Source of the DNA: Intoshia linei
Taxonomy: Eukaryota; Orthonectida; Rhopaluridae
Assembly (NCBI GenBank): GCA_001642005.1
Contig: LWCA01000370.1
Span: 1-30,109, forward strand
DNA length: 30,109 bases
Direction: 5' to 3'
Part shown: in pieces, positions 21,825 through 30,109 of the stretch
Layout of the letters: the number at the start of each line of letters is the position of its first letter
Numbering within the stretch: position 1 is the stretch's first letter
Made by a program: the position numbers and the translations under genes
Notes under the pieces: generated by a model
What the model was told of the DNA's origin: nothing
Seen by the model: the letters and a program-made list of their open reading frames with translations, nothing else
The model's database searches: none

Positions 21825-21830
21825 AATAAA
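21825..21830 (+). terminator. Candidate poly(A) signal of ATP5F1D
   Basis: AATAAA follows the stop codon directly. Such tight 3' ends fit the compact layout. The 242-bp gap to the HCF stop on the other strand holds the 3' UTRs of both genes. Confidence 0.4.
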
Positions 21831-22066
21831 ATTAGTAATATAATTTATTCGTTAACATTAACTAAAAATTTGTACAGATATGTAGTCTAATATTACAAAC
21901 AATAAAATAAATCATCGATGAAAATAGCATAAGCTAACAATGACCGGTTAAAATTAAAACAACATTCAATTTACAAATTTTCTTTGCTTTACTGTTGGGT
22001 TTGTAATATTTGGAACATTGTTGTATACCAACCTAAGTATGAATTAAAATTAAAAAAACGAACGAT

Positions 22067-25000
22067 TTACCGTTTAATCCCTGGCTTCATAGGAGTAGTA
22101 TTGGCAACATCTTGTAACCATCTCACTTGAGTCGCAGGACCATATCCTTTCTGATTTCTTGCGGCAATTCTGAAAATTATAGCAGGTTTCAAATCAGGGT
22201 CAATGTATGCTTGAGATAGACTTTCCTTGGAGACTAGGCAACTAGGTTGTTCTCCAACGTAGACTCTTACAAACTGTAGTGGTGCGGATGTTATAGGGTG
22301 GCTTGGAACCCTTGAATATACAGGGTTTGGAAGTGGAGATTTTTTCATGGCTAGGTAAACAGAGTATTGAATTATTCGCCCTACGGCAACTTCTGGAGGT
22401 TCCCATCGTAATGTTGCTCCATTCAATGATTTATTTATTTTTACGGTAGAGGGTGCACCGGGGAACCCAGGCAATCCCGTTCTGTACAAGAAAGCTTCTG
22501 AAAAATCAGATTGCCCACATGCGTTAATTGCTGCAACTCTAAATAAATATCCGTTTCCAGGTTGTAATTTTATCATCCTGGTAGCGTCTAGGCTGGCAGA
22601 AGGTGTATCACTCTAAAAAAAAAATTAATCATATTGTACCTATTCCCGATCTTAAAGTCAAATATTCTCAAAAAAGTTTACGTAAAAAAATGGATCTACT
22701 GCTCTCTAATACATTTCAATAGAAAGTCACATGCATATAGTGATTAGGGTTCAATATTATTTTTTAATTAAAAAGAGCTATTTTGCAAGTCGAAGTTTTA
22801 TTTAATTATAAAAATGATAAGAAATATATAACGTTTTTATTCGACTAATTATCAGCTTTGGGTTGGTTGTTTATCTGATCGGGTTATCATATTATTTTGT
22901 ATATTTTAAATTTAGTCCCAGCACATTGGTCTAATTTTTACGATACTCATCTTTAATAGTGCAGCCATATTTTATACGTAGAAAATACATATTTGTTACC
23001 TATAAAGCTAAAATTTAAAAAAAGTTTTTTTTAATTTTATTAATCAAAAATACGTAAAATACAGTTTCATTTTTTTAAATTTTAATAAAAATGTTTTTTG
23101 TAGTATAGTAGAAAATGAGATTGTTAATTTACACAGTCCGTGTTATTAAAGTTTAACAATTTCTAGTGAATTTTTTTTAAATTTATCAATCTTATTTGTT
23201 ATTGATTAAATATTAAATTTTATAAATGATAAATTGTGACAAGCTCAATTGTTTCACAATTGTAAAATCTATATTTTTTAAGGTTGTCTGATAAATTCAA
23301 TCCTATAAAAAAGGCAAAAAAATTCTGAATTTCAAAAAACAATTTCTCATGTCAATTTTACGGCTAATGCAGCCTCATTAATTTATTATCTGAAATTTTC
23401 ATGAAAATTGTAATGAACATTCTATTTAATTTTTTGGCTAGTAAAATTAAAAATTTAGATCTGTTTACTGCCTCCCTCTTATGAAACAACTGTTGTATAA
23501 AATACACAACATACAAGCTAGTTTCGTATAAAAATTACATGAGGAACGTAGCTATATTGTGAAACTATACAGCTAATTGATTTCATCTGACAAACATCAT
23601 GCCAGTTATCTGTATATTTAATTTTAACGGTTTTATCATTTTTAGCAGTTTCAAATTTGACGTTATCATCACGTTTATCGTTGATCACACTTGTAACTGA
23701 ATCAACAGATTTCAAAACGTCAGTTTCATGGTTATTAAAAATGCTTTCATCTGGTTTGGTATCTTGAGTTTTGTCATCATTATTTTGAGGTTTTAATTCC
23801 GGCACAACTGGTTGTTCTGTTTGTACATCAGCATCATTAGGTAAAATACTTGAACCCTCATTAAAAGACTCGGTTTTTTCAGATTCAACATTTGATTCGC
23901 TTGGTTCAGTATCAGATCCCTCCAAGCCATCAACTTCCATCATTTTTTTTTCTAAGCAAAATTTAAAAAATACAAAAATAAATTAACTTGACGCATCAGG
24001 CGTATCAGTTGACAAATTGACAGTTTTAGGAGATATAGTCACCATATTTGACTTGTGTAATGCTGCATTATTGGATATGGTGGTAATTGTCTTTTGAGGT
24101 TGTAAAATTGAATATTTAGAATTTATATTATTAATCGACTGCACATTTTTGATTGAGACAGGTTGTCGAATAATTTTACCACCTTTATTAACAACATGGA
24201 CAATTTTAGGGCTGTCGGCAAACTATCATAAATGTAAGAATAAATTTTCAATAAAATACATTGGTATTTCCAATTAGTGATGGATTTCGGTTTAATCTAA
24301 TTATTTGACTGGAATTGAGTTTCACACGCCCAAAACTTTCGGCTGACGGGCGAATGCTGTAAACGTTTTCTAATTATAATTAAAAAACATTACGATATAT
24401 AAATACTAGACTTTTTCAAAGCGTCCTTATTCTGACGTAATATTCTAATCCCCATTGGATTGACAATATGAGATCTGTTTTGAATTGGTGGAGTAATTTC
24501 ATTATCTCCGTTAGTTTTAACTTGGGCTACGTCGCTGGTGGTTTGTCTGATATTAGTATCATTTTGCAATGAATCAATTTTTTGAATTTGAAGTAGATAA
24601 GACGTCGCATTAGGAATATTAGACCAACAAATTTCTAGTGTATTTGTACTGGCTCTCACCAAATTTATCACTTGCGGAGGTAATGGTTTAGCCGTTTCAA
24701 GGAACCAAAGATCCTTAAAGCAAATCTATGAAATTTTAATAAAATTAAATCAATCCTACCTGATTGTTCCAGGCTTTTCTGTAACCATCTCTTCCGCTCC
24801 ATATATATAAACGAGAATGTATAACACACATTGAATGCCCTGCACGAGCTCTCGGTTGAGCATCATCCAAGACTTCAATCGACAAATGTTCCCACGTCAT
24901 GGTTTCTAATAAAAATAATTATCAAATTAAACTAATTAAATTTTTACCCATATCAAGGGAAGCCAGAGAATTTGTACACTTCCATTCTTTATCATGGTTA

Positions 25001-25945
25001 GCTAATCTCGTTTCATCCATAACAAGTGGTACCCACCCTCCAAAAACAAACATTCTATATTAAAATAATTTTCATAAAAAATGTAAAACCTGTTATCAAT
25101 CACTGTAGCGGTATGCAAACTTCTTGGCAAAGGAGCAATACCATTAATAATAGGTTTAAACCATGTATGAGTAATTATGTCAAATTTCCATAAATCACCC
25201 AGTCTGCATCCACTCATTCCACCATAAATTAAAAGAAATTTTTCCGTATTATCGATACTAGAATAAGCTACACAAGAATGGGATTCTCTTGGAGGTGGTG
25301 GTGTTCCAGACGTTTGTGGTAGTTCCCAAGCGAGAGTACTTTTTGTTAAATCGAGAATGTATAAATCATTTAAATATCTATGGACGGTAAAATTATATAC
25401 AAAAATATTTACCTAGGTATATTGTTTTTCGGGTCATCGCTATCATTTGCTAAGCCACCAAATAAGTAAATTTTTCTATCCAAAACGACAAAACTGTGCC
25501 CTAATCGTGGACAAGGAACCGGTCCATTTTTAGGATCTTTAACATGCAACTTTTTCCACTCCCATTTTGTTGCATCTAATTCGTACAACGAATTGCTATA
25601 ACGGCCGTATTCAACCATACCACCAAAGACTATAACCCTCACATCGTCGACTATGAAACCGAAAGCTGCACAACCTGGAGGAATATCACCAATGACGGTA
25701 GGAATGAACCATTGATTTGTAGCTAAATTTTTTACACATTCAGTTACACATCACTAACCTGCATTAAAAACATGTACATCATCAACAATTCCTTCGTTAC
25801 CTCCACCGAAAATAAGCATTAATTCTTTTATCGCTACAGCTCGATGACCGTGACGTGCTTTAGGGGTTTGGCCAGAAGTATTGGCAATCCGTTTCCATTT
25901 GACCGTTGGGGGTTTAATTTTTGTATTTTGAACATCAGAACTCAT
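22067..25945 (-). CDS. HCFC1: Host cell factor (HCF), short form, 10 exons
   Basis: Exons in transcript order: 25945-25759, 25722-25413, 25377-25090, 25054-24948, 24905-24760, 24725-24407, 24369-24260, 24222-23988, 23951-23539, 22612-22067; phases join to 886 aa. Residues 1-350 form the six-blade Kelch propeller ([78 protein letters not shown]), very close to HCF-1. The first Fn3/self-association part follows ([21 protein letters not shown]), then a low-complexity and acidic middle, and the C-terminal Fn3 pair ([39 protein letters not shown]). No HCF proteolytic repeats are present; the length is near HCF-2 and nematode HCF-1. Role: nuclear scaffold linking transcription factors to histone methyltransferases and deacetylases. 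The last intron (926 nt) has no recognised content. Confidence 0.95.
22613..23538 (-). other. HCF intron 9 (926 nt)
   Basis: It joins the exon ending in the WHDV...SQYSYVPH segment (like WFDVGVIKG...HYFLP of HCF) to the last Fn3 exon in phase 0. It is AT-rich with no clear repeat family or exon. A further small exon cannot be excluded. Confidence 0.5.
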
Positions 25946-26533
25946 AGTATATCGAAATTGAATTTTGTTGAATCAAAAACAAAATTATTAAAATCAGTTC
26001 TATATAAACAGTCGTACTATCAGATATAACGATAATAAAATAATAACGATAATAAGTAAAATAAAGCTCTAATGGAAACAAAATAAACGGTATTGCCAGT
26101 TCATATTGCTAGGATTTTAGTCGAACAAATCACAATAAGAATCTAAATATTGCAAAGTAAAGCACAGAAATGCATAATGTATCCAAGTAGTATAATTATG
26201 TGCGATATTTTAGCTACATGTACTTTGTAACAACTCAGCGATAGTGGCTACAATAACGCAAATAAACCTCTTTTGATTATAACGTTGCTTAAGAACATTA
26301 TATATTAAAATTCTCAAATAGTATCAGATGTATGTTGTTAATTACATTAAAATCGTATCAGTGGGGAATTATTTTGTTTGTATAGTAAATGGTATTTATA
26401 AATCTGGGGTGTTTATGGTTTTTCATCACGCCATAAAGAACGCAATTTCGTGTCTTCATGGTTTCAGTTGTAAATTTTGATGTAAATAAATTAGAAAATT
26501 GTCTCATAAACATATATCTTGTAATTATATCAT
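25946..26533. promoter_or_regulatory. Divergent promoter region HCF / lipin
   Basis: 588 bp separate the HCF and lipin start codons, which face away from each other. Only promoters and 5' UTRs are expected; no exon or repeat was recognised. Confidence 0.5.
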
Positions 26534-26760
26534 ATGCAATACGTTGGACGAGTGTTTAATTCTTGCAACAGAGCTGTAAAAGAATTTTATAACGAAATAA
26601 ATGCTTCCACATTGTCTGGTGCCATAGACGTAACATAAATCATTGGCCACATTTATAAATTTAGATTATCGTGGTCGAACAAGAAGACAAATCACTGATA
26701 TCTTCTCCTTTTCATGTTAGATTTGGCAAAATGGACGTTTTGCATGCACGAGAAAAAAGT
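26534..26760 (+). CDS. LPIN: Lipin, first two exons only (partial)
   Basis: Exon 1 is 26534-26629, a 35-nt intron follows, and exon 2 is 26665-26760. The 64 residues start MQYVGRVFNSCNRAVKEFYN, then LSGAIDVI... and SPFHVRFGKMDVLHAREK, the hallmark opening of the N-LIP domain of lipins. The rest (remaining N-LIP and the catalytic DxDxT C-LIP domain) is not in the window; the following intron is at least 3.3 kb and leaves the right edge. Exon 2 may end at 26758 or 26760 (GTGTAT or GTATGG donor); 26760 keeps phase 0. Known role: Mg-dependent phosphatidate phosphatase making diacylglycerol, and a nuclear co-regulator. Whether the gene is complete cannot be judged here. Confidence 0.93.
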
Positions 26761-27255
26761 GTATGGCTTTATTTTATTTACTTAAATTTAAAATTAAATT
26801 AAAGTCATAGTCCCAAACTTTTTTCCTCAAAAGTCAAAATGTTAAATTAACATGACAAAATATTTAATGTGCAGCTGTGATTATAAACCTATAATTTAAA
26901 GTTAAATGTTAAACTACATGTCGGAATATGACTAGTCAACGTTTTCAAAAGTTGGTCAATTTCGAAGATGGGCCTTTAATAAACTTGCATAGTAACGTCA
27001 TTACCAATATCAAATTTTAATTTATTTTTTTATCGACTTAATTTAAGTGAAGAACGTAAATGTACATTGTACAACACTATGAACTGTGTTGGGAATCTAA
27101 TTTTGAAAAGATCCCCAAAAATCGGTATAGTAAAAACTAATTAGCAAACACTGTAAATAATATTTCTCATGTATAATATATAGTTTATCAAGGTTGAAAT
27201 AACTATATAGTAGTTAAAAAACTACATTATATTGTATTAATTTATCAGTATTATA

Positions 27256-27813
27256 CAATCAGACTCGTCAATAATGAATTTTTTTTAATAGTAAATGATT
27301 TTTTGTAAAATTGTGACTACACCATTGTAAAGATTATGGAAGTTCATTATTTTATTTAAATTGTTTAAATTCATTATATTGAATTTACAAAAATGATTTT
27401 TAATTTTGATAGTCTTGATTTTTGGACCAAATTTTTGTAGGTTTCTTTAAGGGAAAATTTTTTTCATCCAATTTTAAAAGATTTTTAATGTAATTTTGGG
27501 TTTTAAAGGAAATTTTTTTCTATTCATTTTTAAAATATTTTGAAGATAATCTTAGGTCGAAAATTTGTAGGGTTTTTAAGGGAATATTTTTGACATTTTA
27601 ATTGTCTTCAAAATCTTTCAAAATTGAGGGAAACAAAATATAAATTGTGAGTGTATTATTATACAAATTTATTATAATGAGATAAAATAAACTTTATTAT
27701 TCAAACATTTCTTAAGATGTTCAATGAACATTGTTCATTAAATAACAGAAATGTTTAATAATGAATCTGTCAAAAATCTGACATTTAGGGTTCATTATTG
27801 ATGAGTCTGACTT
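27256..27813. mobile_element. Tc1/mariner-type non-autonomous element, 558 bp
   Basis: The left end CAATCAGACTCGTCAATAAT and the right end, read inversely, AAGTCAGACTCATCAATAAT match over about 23 bp, with TA outside each (27254-27255, 27814-27815). Its termini belong to the same group as the 165-bp MITE at 6990 (CAGTCAGACxxxTCAATA). The interior has no transposase, but three imperfect repeats of a TTTAAGGGAAAATTTTTTTC-like unit at 27420-27600. Confidence 0.75.
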
Positions 27814-28196
27814 TATTCAGATATATATCTTCTCTGGATGAGTAAAATATATTAATAATTAACGGAATCAGTACTTTAAAAACATATTTCAGATGAATTT
27901 TACTTACATTGCAATTTGCAAAACATTGTAATAAATATAAAAATATAGAGTTTCTTATGAATATAAATTTTTAAGTAGATTCTAGTAAATGTAATTAATA
28001 TTCCAAGTTTGATGAAAAAAACAAGTGTAGAAGTGATTAATAATAATTTTACAATTAAAATGTCTGTGACTAAATTTAAAAGTTTTAATTAAAATGAATA
28101 CATGTATGAAAATTTATGTATTAATGTGTAATAATTACACATTAGTTGTTGTCTCTTCTGAATATCATATTGAATTTTTCCCACATAAACCTATAG

Positions 28197-28773
28197 TTAT
28201 GTTTTCTAACTTTTTTTATTCTAGGCCACACTTTTACAGGCCCCACTGAAAAAAATTCTAGCGAATTATATTAAAATAATCATAAAAACAATAATAATGT
28301 ATTTATTTTTTAGAATTAATGAGACGATTGAGGCTGACGATTCTGAGTTTATTAATATAAGTACTTATGTGGTAAGCTTTAATCGTAGATCTTTCCTTTT
28401 TGAAATTTGTAGTCTATTTTTTTGTCAGTAAGTCTAAAACTGCACTAAACCCGCATTCTGCTAAATAAAAGGATGGAAATGGCAACAAAGCAATTCTAGC
28501 AAAAGTAGTTAAAGTCGGATAATTTTGCAAATTTGGAATTTTGCATATACTCATCAATTTAGTTAAATTTAAATTCATTAGCCCACGATCATTAAAGATA
28601 TAATTGGTTTTTCGTCATTTTAATAATTTAATAATACAATTAATTGGTTCAAGTATCACATAATCACTTATAAACCTGAGAATATTATATAAAATTAACA
28701 ATAAATGAATCTAAAGCTTTCATAATCCTATAAATTTCTAATATTTCCCAGGCCCCACGGTTGGGAAACACTG
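28197..28773 (-). mobile_element. hAT deletion derivative, about 577 bp
   Basis: On the minus strand it starts CAGTGTTTCCCAACCGTGGG, a textbook hAT end; the other end (TTATGTTTTCTAACTTTTTT) is degraded. Candidate 8-bp target duplications ACCTATAG (28189-28196) and ATATATAG (28774-28781) match at 6 of 8 positions. It contains the hAT transposase tail at 28300-28614 and interrupts the DD34E element. Confidence 0.65.
28300..28614 (-). pseudogene. hAT transposase C-terminal relic (FPSSYL/GFSAV group)
   Basis: The minus-strand frame 28614-28414 reads CKIPNLQNYPTL, FARIALLPFPSFYLAECGFS and AVLDLLTKK before a TAG. This is the C-terminal region of hAT transposases with the pattern L-x-PFPSSYLxExGFSAV-x-LLTKK. 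After the stop the homologous tail resumes in other frames (LRLKLTT, then a QPQSSH end just before a stop), so at least one frameshift and one stop have accumulated. It is a third hAT lineage in this window, distinct from 792-1121 and 9581-9766. Confidence 0.8.
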
Positions 28774-28828
28774 ATATATAGGTATTGAGAAAAATAGATC
28801 GCAAGATTTTAATTTCTTCTAAAACTAA

Positions 28829-29140
28829 TTATTTATTTGTAATTAAACTAATTCGAGTGTTTGCCCTAGGACGTATGTTATTTAGACGTGATTTTATCAC
28901 GCTGAATAAGTTTTCAATAAGATTCAAGTCAGGACTATAGGGTGGTAAGAATATTTGTTCTACATTTTCTCTTCTCAAAAAAGAAATTATTTCCGCACAG
29001 TGGTGAAACCTCACATTATCCATTACAATAATAGGCCTGTTCTCAAATACTCTATAAATCTTACACTTATTTAAAAATTCCAGAAATTTTTCTCTATTAA
29101 AAGAACTTTCCCATAATTTTAATTTTTGTAAAATTATCAT
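28829..29140 (-). pseudogene. Tc1/IS630-type DD34E transposase, C-terminal part
   Basis: This 103-residue frame carries the second and third catalytic acids: PIIVMDNVRFHH, then FLPPYSPDLNLIENLFSVIK, with exactly 34 residues between the Asp of MDN and the Glu of IEN. The first catalytic Asp and the HTH DNA-binding domain are absent, and the frame upstream is closed, so the gene is broken. The ATG at 29140 is an internal methionine of the original protein rather than a true start. The role of the family is cut-and-paste transposition into TA. Confidence 0.88.
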
Positions 29141-29226
29141 TAATTACTTCTACACTTGTTTTTTTCGTCGAACTTCGAATATTAATTACATTTACTAGTA
29201 TTTACTTAAAAATTTATATTATTAAA

Positions 29227-29810
29227 AAATCTTAACTTATATAATATGCTACGCGATTTTTGTTTGTGTGTGTGTGTTCCACTTTATTAAAATAACTACG
29301 ACTCTTAGAATTTTTTAAAGATAACATTTCAATTACAGTTTTTTCCGAGACGTATAATAATAAATTTCAACCTTCCAATTTCACATCTTACGGGTCAAAA
29401 AATCCAGTTGTCTCTCTTTTTGAAAATCAAACGAGTTGGAGAATTTAAACAATTCTATGCGCTGATGCGGATTTTAAAATCATAAATATTATCATAAATT
29501 TAAATTTCAAAAAATTATATCTTCAGGTCCAAAACCACAAAATACCCTTCTTTTTTTAATGAAAATAGCCCTAGAATTTAACAAAATTTACAGGGGGTAC
29601 AATTTTATCCTGTTAACACACATAAAAAATTTCAATCCGAATAAGTGACAACTTCACGGTCAAAAAAACATTTTAGTATTCATATATTTTTTTTAAGCAT
29701 TTTATTAAAACAAAAAATGTGAAATAATGAACGGTCCAAAAATTAAAAAAAAGATTATTCTGATAGAGCTTATTCCAGTTGATATAAACACAAAAGTTCA
29801 AGCCGATAAA
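29227..29810. repeat. Dispersed AT-rich repeat, copy B (longest)
   Basis: 29227-29510 aligns with copy A (5888-6285), including the (GT)n tract and the TGATGCGGATTTTAAAATCAT unit (once here, three times in A). 29585-29810 aligns with copy C (19405-19615). Copy B thus links two halves seen separately elsewhere and is the best template for the family. It abuts the DD34E element's right arm. It has no open frame. Confidence 0.8.
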
Positions 29811-29845
29811 TCTTCGCATTCCCGATGAAAAATAATTTTGAATAT

Positions 29846-30056
29846 ATTATCAACCAATATTTTTCAAATATTTCGAATTAAAATAAAAATGAAAATGCAA
29901 ATCAATTATATAGATTTTCACCCATATTTCTTTATTGGAAATGTATAGACAATCAATGAACATTTTTTTTGAAATTGTAGGATGAACATTTTCATTTTAC
30001 ATAAACCATATTTTTTTTATTTTTTTCAAAATATTTGAGAAATATTGGTTGATAAT
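29846..30056. repeat. Foldback repeat at the right edge
   Basis: ATTATCAACCAATATTTTTC at 29846 is matched inversely by the segment 30027-30056 (about 30 bp, 1-2 mismatches). A small palindrome TTCCAATAGCTTGGAA follows at 30064-30079. It may be a MITE or the start of another element cut by the window edge. Confidence 0.6.
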
Positions 30057-30109
30057 AAAGGGTGTTCCAATAGCTTGGAACGATGTTAAATGCTTATTAG
30101 GCTTACATT

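Larger units (their letters stand above)
27960..29220 (-). mobile_element. DD34E (IS630/Tc1/mariner) element with long inverted arms
   Basis: 27960-28061 and 29115-29220 are inverted copies, about 93% identical over 105 bp (shared blocks include AATATAAATTTTTAAGTA and GAAAAAAACAAGTGTAGAAG). Between them lies a Tc1-type transposase fragment (28829-29140, minus) and an inserted hAT derivative. Either the arms are the element's long terminal inverted repeats (element about 1.26 kb), or two partial copies sit head to head. The right arm overlaps the start of the transposase frame, which makes the second reading possible. Confidence 0.6.
26761..30109 (+). other. Lipin intron 2 (at least 3.3 kb), transposon-rich
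   Basis: No continuation of the N-LIP domain (the IEINGE/VDLHMKLGD region) was found before the right edge. The stretch holds a 558-bp MITE-like element, a DD34E transposase element interrupted by an hAT derivative, dispersed-repeat copy B and a terminal foldback. If the lipin gene is intact, all of this is intron. Confidence 0.6.

Noticed and set aside
22613-23538. Possible extra HCF exon
   Set aside because: All frames are broken by stops within short distances, and the flanking exons already join in phase 0 with little HCF sequence missing.
24390-24406. Reading HCF exon 6 through to the stop at 24390
   Set aside because: A 37-nt GT..AG intron (24406-24370) in correct phase leads on to the next exon and the known C-terminal HCF domains.
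25844-26029. Plus-strand frame opposite HCF exon 1
   Set aside because: Antisense shadow of the Kelch-coding exon.
1-30109. Search for CRISPR arrays, rRNA, tRNA or bacterial operons
   Set aside because: No regularly spaced repeats, no tRNA cloverleaf or rRNA core was noticed, and the spliced animal genes exclude a prokaryotic origin.

Overview
The window is nuclear DNA of an animal. It is very AT-rich and uses the standard genetic code. Seven protein genes can be rebuilt from spliced exons, and all belong to animal or eukaryotic families: LAPTM4, RAB27, a ROR-type receptor tyrosine kinase, CHP1 (calcineurin B homologous protein), ATP5F1D (mitochondrial ATP synthase delta), HCFC (host cell factor) and lipin. 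ROR, HCFC and RAB27 together point to Metazoa. Most introns are 34-54 nt with GT..AG ends, intergenic gaps are short, and proteins are derived or simplified (ROR without a kringle, a short HCF). This suggests a streamlined, fast-evolving animal. An orthonectid such as Intoshia would fit, but that is my inference and was not tested.

Layout: 1-2307 is gene-free, with an hAT transposase relic and a Tc1/mariner-type MITE. 2308-3376 (+) is a seven-exon LAPTM4-like gene, followed 317 bp later by RAB27 (3694-7683, +), whose long second intron is full of repeats. 7684-12130 is gene-free and holds a roughly 1-kb hAT element. 12131-18551 (+) is the ROR-like receptor (signal peptide, Ig, Frizzled CRD, TM, kinase). 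Its stop codon is 37 bp from the stop of convergent CHP1 (18589-20583, -). ATP5F1D (21269-21824, +) diverges from CHP1 and converges on HCFC (22067-25945, -). Lipin (26534 onward, +) diverges from HCFC; only its first two exons are in the window, and the rest of the window is a lipin intron crowded with nested DNA transposons.

Intron sizes are bimodal: about 34-65 nt, or from about 190 nt up to several kb. Nearly all introns above 700 nt carry recognisable repeats (Tc1/mariner MITEs, a piggyBac-like element, hAT ends, and an AT-rich dispersed family). The genes do not form a pathway. LAPTM4 and RAB27 both act in late endosome/lysosome trafficking and sit in tandem, but that may be chance.

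The most interesting points are an in-frame TAG inside the Frizzled domain of the ROR gene, which sits exactly at a possible splice acceptor; the divergent ROR kinase; a possible taspase-like site in the short HCF; and the nested transposons. Gene models are by-eye splice reconstructions checked for reading-phase continuity and remembered family motifs, with no alignment or RNA evidence.
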